Assembly (NCBI GenBank): GCA_019911805.1
Contig: JAIOJV010000098.1
Location: 30,295 to 94,294, forward strand
Reading direction: 5' to 3'
DNA from: Gammaproteobacteria bacterium
GTDB lineage: Bacteria; Pseudomonadota; Gammaproteobacteria; Thiohalobacterales; Thiohalobacteraceae
Length of the DNA: 64,000 nt
Shown here: piece by piece, positions 18,201 through 26,794 of the stretch
How positions within the stretch are numbered: the first letter of the stretch is position 1
Layout of the letters: each line of letters opens with the position of its first letter
The notes under the pieces: generated by a model
What the model saw: only the letters and a program-made list of their open reading frames with translations
What the model was told of the DNA's origin: nothing
Databases searched by the model: none
Program-made: the position numbers and the translations under genes

Positions 18201-20008
18201 GGCTAAAAGGAATTCAGAAGGCCACTGGCGACCTGATCTGGATTGCCGAAAGCGACGATGATGCGGCCCCCAATTTCTTGGAGCAGATTCTTCCGGCGTT
18301 CGATCGTGAGGACATAGTGCTTGCATACGGGGACATTAGCTATATCGGGGCTGACGGTGTTCTCGATCCCGGGCTCCAGCACTACTACGACGGATTGGAT
18401 GATCTTGATTGGCAACAGTCTCATGTAGTCACGGCGACTCGCGCCTTCACCGGCGCTTTCGCGATCAAAAACATTATCCCGAATGTCTCGGGGTCAGTGT
18501 TCCGAAAACCGCATCTTAATATCGAAGAGCAGGAACGGCTGACATCATACACTTTTGCCGGCGACTGGTACTTCTATGCCGCAATCGCCCGAGGCGGCTC
18601 CATCGGCTTTCGCAAAAACGCTAAATCCTATTTTCGCGTTCGTACGCAAAGTACTTCGCGGAAGGCGTTTTTTTCGGCAAGACATGTCAACGAGCATAAA
18701 ATGATCTTGCAGGACTTGGCTCGGATGTATGAGGTTAGTCCGCAGGTGATACAACGCCATGTGGATGCATTGTGCGAAGTGCTGAAGGAGGCTCCGGAGT
18801 TTGGTTCCCAAGACTATGTGTCAACAGCATTAAAAATCAAAGCAGTTGCGCGTCGGGAGCTCAGGATTTGTATCGCTAGCTACGGATTCTATGTAGGCGG
18901 CGGTGAGGTGGTGCCAATTGACGTCGCAAATGTTTTGAGAGCGCGCGGCCACCACATTACGTTTTTGGTGCTTAGGCGAGATCTTCCGGGTAATCCTCCT
19001 CTGCTGAGATCACGCTTGCGTAGTGACATTCCGGTTGTTTATTGGGATGACATCAAAAACCAGTTTGATGATTTTCTGCAGGATTTCAGAATTGATGTAT
19101 TCAACTCACACAATGTAGCGATCGAGTACGCGCTATACCTCGCAAGGGCTCGCCTCGATATCAAATATGTAGCTTCTCTTCATGGCGGCTACGAGACAGT
19201 TCCGGAGCTTCTTACGAGTGAGTTCTTGGCATATCTCAGAAAATATGTTGATGAGTGGTTGTATCTCGCGGAAAAAAACAGGGAAGTACTCCAGGGATAT
19301 GGCCTGGATGGTGCGCGGTTTACTAAATGTTTCAACTCAGTGACGGCCCACCAGGCAAATATCGATTCAGAGCTGAGCATTCGCCGGAGGCTGCAGATCC
19401 CAGAAGACACAATTTTGCTCGTTCTTGCCTCACGCGCCATTGTTGACAAGGGGTGGCAGGTGGCAATCGATGTGACGATCGCGCTGCGACGGCTAGTACG
19501 ACGCGATTGCAGATTGATTCTGATCGGCGATGGTCCAGATTTCAAGGAAATCGTGGCGGCAAACTCCGGTAGTGACTGCGTATATTTCCTTGGTCGACTC
19601 GATAACCCTTTCCCGATTATCGGCGAATGTGATTTTGGCATCTTCCCTAGCTGTTATGTCGGTGAGTCGTTTCCACTCTTTGTTTTGGAATGTCTCCAAG
19701 CCGGTCTGCCGGTCATCACGTCAGATGTTGGTGAGATATCGCGCATCATGAATGCGATAGAGGGTCAGACGCCTGGTCGCGTAGTGCAAAAAGGTGCAGA
19801 CGAGCGATCTGTGATTGAGGAAATGACGCATGCGATAGGTGCGTTGATCGACGACCAGGAAAAGCTCTCCCAAATGAAAACGTGTGCCCGCGAGGTAGCG
19901 GCGCTCTTTAGCGCGGATCGAGTCGCCGATCTGTATCTTGATGTCATGTATAAACACTTAGAGAGACGCAATAACGATGATTTTTCGAGATCCAAATACA
20001 CTTTTTAG
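15278..20008 (+). CDS. Giant multi-module glycan enzyme: sulfotransferase-like, coiled coil, WbsX/GH99-like, GT2, GT4
   Basis: A 1576-residue protein. Residues 1-270 form a sulfotransferase-like P-loop domain with GMHRSGTSA at 14-22 and [15 protein letters not shown] near 142. Residues about 290-410 are a charged coiled coil containing a 43-residue tandem repeat. Residues about 545-890 are a WbsX/glycoside-hydrolase-99-like domain ([20 protein letters not shown]). Residues about 900-1120 are a GT2 domain ([18 protein letters not shown], acidic ESDDD). Residues about 1195-1560 are a GT4 domain with the E-x7-E motif in ESFPLFVLE. No membrane helix is seen. It overlaps wzt by four bases. It probably builds, and possibly sulfates or trims, the exported glycan. 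The coiled coil resembles length-ruler/scaffold segments in ABC-pathway systems such as WbdD, which is inference. Confidence 0.85.
   Translation: [1576 protein letters not shown]
16202..16453 (+). repeat. Tandem 129-bp intragenic duplication in the coiled coil
   Basis: CTGATTCAAATTGAGCGAG at 16202 is repeated as CTGATCCAAATCGAGCGAG at 16331, and similarity continues to about 16453. The period is 129 bases or 43 residues ([19 protein letters not shown] repeated), so copy number could change without breaking the frame. Confidence 0.9.
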
Positions 20009-21620
20009 GACGGGCTACGAAGTGGGTGCTGTGGATAGTACAAGAGCAAATGGAGAGGCTATCTCCTTGGTTGGGCATGTCGATGTCGGGGCTATACGCT
20101 CGTTTGGGCTCGATCAGGTTGTTATTCTGGATGGATCTGACCGATATGTAACAGGCGTCGCCGTTTCAGAAACGGGCAAATGGGCTGCGGAGGTCAGGCA
20201 GAGGGACATCGGTAACGACAATAGCGCCCTGGACATAAGTGCATTTGCAGGGAGTGCAGCGAACAACTACATCTTTTCCTTACGTGTTGATTCGGCCGCC
20301 CGAGCTGGTTACAGGCAGTTTGTGAACTCTCGTTTGCCCGCAAACAGCAAAGATGTGCCATCCATCAAGGAAGATTTGCGGGATCTGGTGATCAGGGCGA
20401 CGCGGGTATCGTATGTTGCACGCTCCATTCATGATGCTATTCCAACTGGGAACAACTACCAAACGTTGATGCTAGATAGCACGTTGCGTCAAGGCGGTCG
20501 CCAGAGTCGTGAGCGTTTTCTTTATCTTATAGATCTCGTGGGAAAAACGGTGCTCGATATTGGCGCCAACACTGGGGAAAACGCGCGAATTGTAAGAAAG
20601 CTGGGTGCATCCCTCGTTGATGGTTATGAGTATGATCCGTATTTTGTCGAAATCGGCCGAGTGGTAAATGCGTTGTCTGGTATGACGCGAGTATCGCTAT
20701 TCCAAGGTGATTGCACGCGTCCCGAGCTGTTCAAGGGGATGAAGTACGATGTTGTGCTGGCGCTGTCCGTATGGGTGTATATGCAAGACACCATCGAGCA
20801 GATTGCGGAGATCACCGATGTCATGGTGTTCGAGAGCCACACGCTGGATCATGGAATCGAATTTTATTACCAGCCTATTCTAAAACACTTTCCGCACGCA
20901 ATTTCACTAGGATATTCAGACATGCCGGCTGATCCCCATAAAAGCCGGATGGTCGTTGTTTTTGGTAAGGACAAGGCGACGATCGACAAAATGGTTAACC
21001 GCCAATTTTTGCAGGTAAGGCCCTATTTCGATAATAAGTTTATCCAACGACATGGCAAACTAAGTAAAGCGGAAATCCTACAACTAGCGGATCACTGCTA
21101 CGCGAAGCATGCATGCAAGCCCTGCTATGATGGGGCAGATTACGTATATGGAACTGATGTATATTTCGAGGTATTTCTCGCCGGCCTGCATCAGTTCGCT
21201 GAGAATGAGGGGAAAATTGAGGGGTTGGTTCGTCCTGATAACCTGTACCTTGGCTTTCTGCTGGAAGGGATTAAAAAGAAGCAGATCGATCAGAATCTGA
21301 GGAAGTTTTGTGAGAACCCAGAGTGGATGATTCGGAAAATTTCAAACAAATATGAAGATGCGTTTCGTATTCTTAATGGCTATGTCGATCAGATAGCTCC
21401 TGTGGAAATTGTGCCGCACCCGGCCGGTAAGCTGAGTTTTACGACAACCGAGGGACGGGGCATCAATTGCGAGATCTTCGATGGACATCACCGGTTTTTC
21501 CTGTGCGAACTGGCGGGGGTAGAGAAGATTCACTTTACATTGAATGATGGGAAGGTGGACGTTATTCCGCAGCGTTTTACGCGTACTGTAGCTGCAAATT
21601 ACACACTGGATATCGAATAA
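19977..21620 (+). CDS. SAM-dependent methyltransferase fused to a ParB/sulfiredoxin-like C-terminal motif
   Basis: A 547-residue protein of unrecognised family. Residues 1-110 form a beta-rich N-terminal part with no motif I know. A Rossmann methyltransferase core follows, with motif I VLDIGANTG at 192-200, an acidic strand GYEYDPYF and YDVVLALSVWVYM. The C-terminus has IFDGHHRFFLCELAG at 500-514, resembling the DGHHR loop of ParB/sulfiredoxin-fold proteins, which bind or hydrolyse nucleotides. The start overlaps the preceding gene by 32 bases. In context it likely modifies a sugar or chain end, with the C-terminal part perhaps binding a nucleotide or acting as a kinase-like module. That role is inference. 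Confidence 0.65.
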   Translation: MIFRDPNTLFRTGYEVGAVDSTRANGEAISLVGHVDVGAIRSFGLDQVVILDGSDRYVTGVAVSETGKWAAEVRQRDIGNDNSALDISAFAGSAANNYIFSLRVDSAARAGYRQFVNSRLPANSKDVPSIKEDLRDLVIRATRVSYVARSIHDAIPTGNNYQTLMLDSTLRQGGRQSRERFLYLIDLVGKTVLDIGANTGENARIVRKLGASLVDGYEYDPYFVEIGRVVNALSGMTRVSLFQGDCTRPELFKGMKYDVVLALSVWVYMQDTIEQIAEITDVMVFESHTLDHGIEFYYQPILKHFPHAISLGYSDMPADPHKSRMVVVFGKDKATIDKMVNRQFLQVRPYFDNKFIQRHGKLSKAEILQLADHCYAKHACKPCYDGADYVYGTDVYFEVFLAGLHQFAENEGKIEGLVRPDNLYLGFLLEGIKKKQIDQNLRKFCENPEWMIRKISNKYEDAFRILNGYVDQIAPVEIVPHPAGKLSFTTTEGRGINCEIFDGHHRFFLCELAGVEKIHFTLNDGKVDVIPQRFTRTVAANYTLDIE

Positions 21621-21740
21621 GAAAGGCGGGCATCTATTTGCGCGGCTACGGACGCACGGAGAAGCTGTTCAAAAATCCATGTTGAATCCGGCGCCACGAA
21701 TTGAGGCGTGATGCTCTCGTTATAATCGACAGAGGAACAT

Positions 21741-22580
21741 ATGAAATTACCTGACACAATGCAAAAGGCGAGCGATGAGCAGTGGCTGTCATTCTTACTT
21801 AAGAGCGTATCGACCCAAGTAATAGACGGGGTGGAGTTTCCTGGTTTTCCGCCTTCAGATTTACAGGCCCGTTTTGTGGGCTCGTCTAACGAAGGTGCTC
21901 TCAACGAGGCATTTAGATTTTATCAATTTGTAAAAAGGAATGCAGAGAATGCGGGTGCGCCATTAAGGCCCGAGCAGAAACTGCTCGACTTTGGATGTGG
22001 GTGGGGTCGTTATCTTCGGTTTTTTTGGAAGGATATTGCGAGCGAAAACCTCCATGGCTGCGATGTGGATCCTGAGGCATTAGAAGTCTGTCGAAGAACA
22101 AAGGTGCCGGGCAATCTCGCGCTGATTACCACAGATGGCAGGCTTCCGTATCCTGATGCACATTTCAATGTAATTATGGCGTACTCCGTTTTTACGCATC
22201 TGCCAGAGAAAAGTCATCTGCATTGGATGGAAGAGATCGCGCGTGTGGCCGCTCCAGGATGCATTTTCTGCCTCACCCTAGAGCCGAGGCGTTTTATTGA
22301 TTTTGTTGCTGGGCTTTCGGCGAATGCAGAAAATCGTTGGTACAGGGCGCTTGCTCGGTATGCGAGCGAAGTGCAGGGCTATTATAGGGCGTTTGATGCA
22401 GGCGAGATTGCATACCTTCCCACTGGCGGCGGACCTATTCTGAATAGTTCAGTATATGGAGATGCAGTGGTCCCATTATCATATATTAAAAAGAAGTGGG
22501 CGCCATATTTTGAGGTAAAGCAATATATTGATGACAGGACACAGTTTTGGCAGGCAGCTCTGGCGGTGCAAAGGAAATGA
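21741..22580 (+). CDS. Class I SAM-dependent methyltransferase
   Basis: The 279-residue protein has motif I LLDFGCGWGRYLRF near residue 80, the acidic residue of GCDVDPEALEVC, and the AYSVFTHLPEKSHLHWMEEIARV helix of sugar-modifying methyltransferases. It probably transfers methyl from SAM to a sugar of the glycan; the substrate is unknown. GAGGAA precedes the ATG. A 120-base spacer separates it from the upstream gene. Together with the next gene it forms a pair of related but clearly different methyltransferases. Confidence 0.82.
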   Translation: MKLPDTMQKASDEQWLSFLLKSVSTQVIDGVEFPGFPPSDLQARFVGSSNEGALNEAFRFYQFVKRNAENAGAPLRPEQKLLDFGCGWGRYLRFFWKDIASENLHGCDVDPEALEVCRRTKVPGNLALITTDGRLPYPDAHFNVIMAYSVFTHLPEKSHLHWMEEIARVAAPGCIFCLTLEPRRFIDFVAGLSANAENRWYRALARYASEVQGYYRAFDAGEIAYLPTGGGPILNSSVYGDAVVPLSYIKKKWAPYFEVKQYIDDRTQFWQAALAVQRK

Positions 22581-22712
22581 TAGGGCTGATAACTCCTGGC
22601 TTTGGCGATCAGAGAGCGATATTGGGCAAAATTGTTGCCGGTTGTCAGTGCTGGTTGGTATCACAATTGATGTGATACCGGATGATGGTATACCGAACGG
22701 AAGAATCAAATA

Positions 22713-23549
22713 ATGGCGCATGAAATGTTCCAATACACGGCTTCAGTTCTCGACTCAGCTGAAAAATCGAGCTCTGTTGCGGAAGCATTACCAATACTTC
22801 GACGTATTGGTCTGGATGATTTTGGGTTATTCCTAGCGTCGATCCCAAACCCCGACTATCCGAATCTCTCCAAAATGCTGCCACATATGGCTTCGGAAGA
22901 AATTCAGAGAGAGTGGACTGGGCTATCAGGCGTGGAGCTATTGAAAACATCCGTTGCATTTATGCGGTTGCTCGAGTCCATCTGTATTCGGCATGCGGAT
23001 CTGTCTCTTTTCGGCAAGCGTGTTTTGGATTTTGGCTGTGGTTATGGGCGTCTGATACGACTCCTTTATTACTATACTGATCCGGAAAACATCATCGGTG
23101 TTGATGCTTGGGAGAAGTCTCTGAATTTTTGCCAGGAAAGTCGGATACTCGCCAGCCTGCTGAAAACAGAATCTGTGCCGACTCCATTATCGTGTGAAGT
23201 AGATCTGGCGTATGCGTTTTCTGTTTTGACGCACACTTCGGCCGAAGCAACTAGAGCAATTCTTCGCGCTGTACGACCTGCACTGACTACAGGCGGTTTG
23301 TTTGTTGTAACGATTCGCCCCATCGAGTTTTGGCAACGCATTAACAAGAGAACGCCAGTTCCATACAGAGAGCTGGAACACGCTCACAGGGAGAGTGGGT
23401 TTGCATTTATTCCCCACCCTAAAAATCCACATTACGGCGACACATCCATGAATGCCGAATTTCTAGATGGAGCGGACTGGGAAGTTGTGGGTGTTGAGCG
23501 GAGCCTAATAGATCCTGTGCAACTAGTGGTAACTTTGCGGGCGAGGTAG
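22713..23549 (+). CDS. Class I SAM-dependent methyltransferase
   Basis: The 278-residue protein has motif I VLDFGCGYGRLIRLLYY near residue 108, VDAWEKSLNFCQE as the acidic loop, and AYAFSVLTHTSAEATRAILRAVRP. The same layout as the preceding methyltransferase (VFTHLPEKSH versus VLTHTSAEA) suggests an ancient duplication. Substrate unknown; glycan methylation is inferred from the Wzt-type export cluster. Confidence 0.8.
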   Translation: MAHEMFQYTASVLDSAEKSSSVAEALPILRRIGLDDFGLFLASIPNPDYPNLSKMLPHMASEEIQREWTGLSGVELLKTSVAFMRLLESICIRHADLSLFGKRVLDFGCGYGRLIRLLYYYTDPENIIGVDAWEKSLNFCQESRILASLLKTESVPTPLSCEVDLAYAFSVLTHTSAEATRAILRAVRPALTTGGLFVVTIRPIEFWQRINKRTPVPYRELEHAHRESGFAFIPHPKNPHYGDTSMNAEFLDGADWEVVGVERSLIDPVQLVVTLRAR

Positions 23550-23561
23550 CGCCGGAACCAA

Positions 23562-25118
23562 GTGGCAGAAACACATAGATATATAGTATTTAAAGCTTTG
23601 GTAATATCAGGCTTCGTTGTTTTGCTTTCATTTCTTTGGCAAGGCAACAAAGGATTCAACCTATGGGATGAAGGTTATCTCTGGTATGGCGTCCAGCGAG
23701 TGCTTCAGAATGAAGTCCCAATTCGGGATTTTTTAGCCTACGATCCAGGGAGGTATTACTGGTCTGCGGCTTTGTTGAAGGTGGCTGGTGACGATGGTGT
23801 CATGAGCTTGCGCGCCGCCGTTGCTGTTTTTCAAGTTGCTGGCTTATTTGTAGGCTTGCTACTGGTGGCGCAATCTGCAAAAGTCAAAGGCAAGACCGAC
23901 ATCTTTTATTGGCTGATTGCGGCAGCTACCCTTGCGGTCTGGATGTTTCCACGTCACAAACTTTTCGACATCTCGCTTTCGATCTTTCTGATTGGTGTGC
24001 TGACTTATCTAATAAGTAATCCAATTCCAAAACGTTACATTATTACAGGTGCCTGTGTTGGGTTGATTGCAGTTTTTGGTCGTAATCATGGTGTATACGG
24101 CGCTGTCGGTAGCTTAGGGGTGATCTCTTGGCTTGCGATCAAACGCTGCTCTGGACCCGGCCTGATTAAAGCCCTTGCATTCTGGGGGGGCGGAGTTGTA
24201 ATCGGATTCCTCCCCATTATTTTGATGGCGATCCTCATGCCTGGATTTGCTAAAGCATTTTGGGAGAGCATTCGGTTTTTATTCGAGCAGAAAGCGACTA
24301 ATTTGCCATTGCCCGTGCCCTGGCCATGGACCATCGCCTTTGCTACTTCTTCTTTTAGTGATGCCGTGCGGAGAGCGCTGATCGGGGTTTTCTTTATCGG
24401 AGCACTTGTTTTTGCAGCGAGTTCAGTGGCGTGGGTTGTGTACTGTAAATTTAATGACAAGTCAGTACCCCCCGTTCTGATCGCCGCAGCTTTTCTTGCT
24501 TTTCCTTACGCACATTTCGCTTTTTCACGCGCGGATGTCAGTCACCTCGCACAGGGACTTTTCCCTTTACTAATTGGCTGTTTGGTTCTATTGATATCCG
24601 CGCGGCCGCAAATCAAATGGCCAATCGCGGCTGCTCTATGTGCCGTCAGCATATGGATAATGCATGCCTTTCATCCTGGCTGGCAATGCTTCGCAAGTAA
24701 ACAGTGCATTAATGTGGATATATCAGGCAAGCATCTCCAAGTCGATCCAGGTACAGCGAGTGATATAGTTTTTCTGCGTCAAATGGCGGACGAGTATGCA
24801 GCAAATGGGAGATCGTTTATTGTCGCGCCTTTCTGGCCCGGCGCTTATGCTTTGCTGGAACGTAGATCACCCATGTGGGAAATATATGCGCTTGTTCCTC
24901 GGCCTGAATTATTTGAGAAGAAAGAAATCGAGAGAATTAAGGCGTCGGAACCAGGTTTCGCCCTTGTCCTCGACATGCCCCTTGATGGGCGCGAAGAGCT
25001 TCGGTTTAAAAATACGCACCCCTTAATTTACCAGTATATTCTGAATAATTTTGAGCCTGTTCCACATTCGCATAGTTCTGCATATCAGATATATAGGAAA
25101 AAGGCCGAAGGAAAATGA
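23562..25118 (+). CDS. Polytopic membrane protein, GT-C glycosyltransferase-like
   Basis: A 518-residue protein with about ten to twelve hydrophobic helices. The first loop after helix 1 carries an acidic motif (NLWDEGYLWYG) and RDFLAYDPGRYYW, the layout of GT-C enzymes such as ArnT/PMT that take sugars from polyprenyl phosphate. The C-terminal 130 residues are soluble (periplasmic). GTG start at 23562. It could add a side-branch sugar using a lipid-linked donor from the GtrB-like domain encoded at 26795-28759. It is not a confident match to any named family. Confidence 0.6.
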   Translation: MAETHRYIVFKALVISGFVVLLSFLWQGNKGFNLWDEGYLWYGVQRVLQNEVPIRDFLAYDPGRYYWSAALLKVAGDDGVMSLRAAVAVFQVAGLFVGLLLVAQSAKVKGKTDIFYWLIAAATLAVWMFPRHKLFDISLSIFLIGVLTYLISNPIPKRYIITGACVGLIAVFGRNHGVYGAVGSLGVISWLAIKRCSGPGLIKALAFWGGGVVIGFLPIILMAILMPGFAKAFWESIRFLFEQKATNLPLPVPWPWTIAFATSSFSDAVRRALIGVFFIGALVFAASSVAWVVYCKFNDKSVPPVLIAAAFLAFPYAHFAFSRADVSHLAQGLFPLLIGCLVLLISARPQIKWPIAAALCAVSIWIMHAFHPGWQCFASKQCINVDISGKHLQVDPGTASDIVFLRQMADEYAANGRSFIVAPFWPGAYALLERRSPMWEIYALVPRPELFEKKEIERIKASEPGFALVLDMPLDGREELRFKNTHPLIYQYILNNFEPVPHSHSSAYQIYRKKAEGK

Positions 25119-25909
25119 AAGAAATAAACGATCACTTCGTTGGGCTTCTTCGAAAGGCGAAATTGCGACTTCTTCAGCTTCACCGTGACGCTAATTGTGG
25201 GCACATAGGAGGGAATTTTTCGTGTATCGAGGCATTAATGACTCTGCATCACCTCGTCATGGAACCGAGTGACCACTTTATTCTTTCAAAAGGGCACGCG
25301 GCCGGAGCCCTATACACAACACTGTGGAGCCTTGGTTACCTCTCAGATGCCGATCTAGAGACTTTCACTCGCGACAACACTTTGCTTCCTGGCCACCCGA
25401 GTGGCCTAGGTATTCCGGGATTGATGTTTTCCACAGGGTCTCTTGGGCACGGCCCCTCCTTGGCTGCCGGTTTGGCTCTGGCAGCACGCCACAAGGGTCT
25501 TGATCATCATATTTTCTGTCTATGTTCAGACGGTGAATGGCAAGAAGGTAGCTGTTGGGAAGCCCTTAACTTCGCCATTCATCAGCGCCTAGAAAATCTT
25601 GTCTTACTCATCGATCAAAATGGATTACAGGGGTTCGGTCGCACTGCTGATGTGATTTCATGTGACGATCTCGCCCCGCGCATAACCGCGTTCGGTGCAG
25701 ATGTTAAAAAAATCGACGGTCATGATCCGAAGGCCATCATAGAAGTCATAATGGAACCAACTCACAGCGCTCTCAGAGTGTTGATTCTTGATACAGTGAA
25801 AGGACGTGGATTGCATTTCGAAGATCGGCTGGAATCTCATTACTTGCCCATGTCGGAGGCGGAATATGTAACGGCTTGCAACGCGTTAGAACAGGAAGGG
25901 GTTCAATGA
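25115..25909 (+). CDS. Transketolase-like protein, N-terminal (TPP-binding) subunit
   Basis: A 264-residue protein equal to the N-terminal third of transketolase. It shows GHIGGNFSCIEAL, the LSKGHAAGALYTTL motif, GHPSG and GSLGHGPSLAAGLALA. The thiamine diphosphate motif is SDGEWQEGSCWEALNF ... DQNGLQ, with Ser in place of the first Gly of GDG. It overlaps the upstream gene by ATGA, and the next gene supplies the other half. Split transketolases in sugar clusters usually make or extend unusual sugars; here it may add a two-carbon unit to a keto sugar (inference). Confidence 0.85.
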   Translation: MKEINDHFVGLLRKAKLRLLQLHRDANCGHIGGNFSCIEALMTLHHLVMEPSDHFILSKGHAAGALYTTLWSLGYLSDADLETFTRDNTLLPGHPSGLGIPGLMFSTGSLGHGPSLAAGLALAARHKGLDHHIFCLCSDGEWQEGSCWEALNFAIHQRLENLVLLIDQNGLQGFGRTADVISCDDLAPRITAFGADVKKIDGHDPKAIIEVIMEPTHSALRVLILDTVKGRGLHFEDRLESHYLPMSEAEYVTACNALEQEGVQ

Positions 25910-26790
25910 GAAAGGCCTTCGCGAATGCAGTTTTGACGCAATGCAATCATGACAACTGGTTTTTTCTCACCGGAGATTTGGGTTTTATGGCTCTAGAGGA
26001 AATCCAGTCCGCGTTTGGTAGCCGCTTCGTCAACGCTGGCGTTGCCGAGCAGAATATGATCAGCGTTGCTGCTGGCCTGGCACGAGAGTCCCTGCGCGTA
26101 ATTGTCTACAGTATTGCCCCTTTCTGCTACGCGCGCCCCTTTGAGCAAATTCGCAATGACTTATGTCTAAACAACCTGCCGGTGTGCTTAGTAGGCAATG
26201 GGGGGGGGTACGCATACGGTCACATGGGGCCGACCCATCACGCACTGGAAGACTGCGCAGCAATGAATGCTCTAGGTGTACGAGTGCTTGTGCCTGCTTT
26301 TGACGACGATCTTCCCGCTCTCCTTCATCGCCTTGATGCACCTACTTATCTTCGCCTTGGGTACGATGTTAGGCCTGCTGATCAAAGCGTGCCGGACTAT
26401 GCTCCGTGGCGAGAGATTATGCCCGGCAGGTGCGGTGCTATTGCCGCCTTAGGGCCGATCGCAGGTGTTGCTTGGCAAGCCTTGGTCGACCTTGATATGG
26501 ATTCAAGGCCATCAGTATGGGCGGTGTGTGAGTTCACTGACTCCAAAATACCATCCACATTTCTAGAACAAATTGTAGGCCGTCCCCTTTACGTTCTAGA
26601 AGAACACGTGGCCCAAGGGGGGCTTGGGATGAGCTTGGCTTTTAGTCTGGCTACTCGCGGTTTGACAGCAGGACGCTTCATTCACCGGCCTGCTCTTGGC
26701 TACCCGACGGGGCGCTTCGGTTCTCAGGCTTTTCACCGTGCCCAATGCGGTCTCGATGCACCGTCAATTCGCAGCATGATTATGGGCTGA
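25906..26790 (+). CDS. Transketolase-like protein, C-terminal (pyrimidine-binding) subunit
   Basis: The 294-residue protein matches the middle and C-terminal transketolase domains: GDLGF, then VAEQNM with the catalytic Glu that activates TPP, FCYARPFEQIRND, and GPTHHALED. AGGAAGGGG precedes ATG 25906, which overlaps the stop of the N-terminal subunit, so the two form one heteromeric enzyme. A run of nine G (26200-26208) lies within the coding sequence. A slip there would shift the frame, so phase variation is possible. Confidence 0.85.
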   Translation: MRKAFANAVLTQCNHDNWFFLTGDLGFMALEEIQSAFGSRFVNAGVAEQNMISVAAGLARESLRVIVYSIAPFCYARPFEQIRNDLCLNNLPVCLVGNGGGYAYGHMGPTHHALEDCAAMNALGVRVLVPAFDDDLPALLHRLDAPTYLRLGYDVRPADQSVPDYAPWREIMPGRCGAIAALGPIAGVAWQALVDLDMDSRPSVWAVCEFTDSKIPSTFLEQIVGRPLYVLEEHVAQGGLGMSLAFSLATRGLTAGRFIHRPALGYPTGRFGSQAFHRAQCGLDAPSIRSMIMG

Positions 26791-26794
26791 GAAA

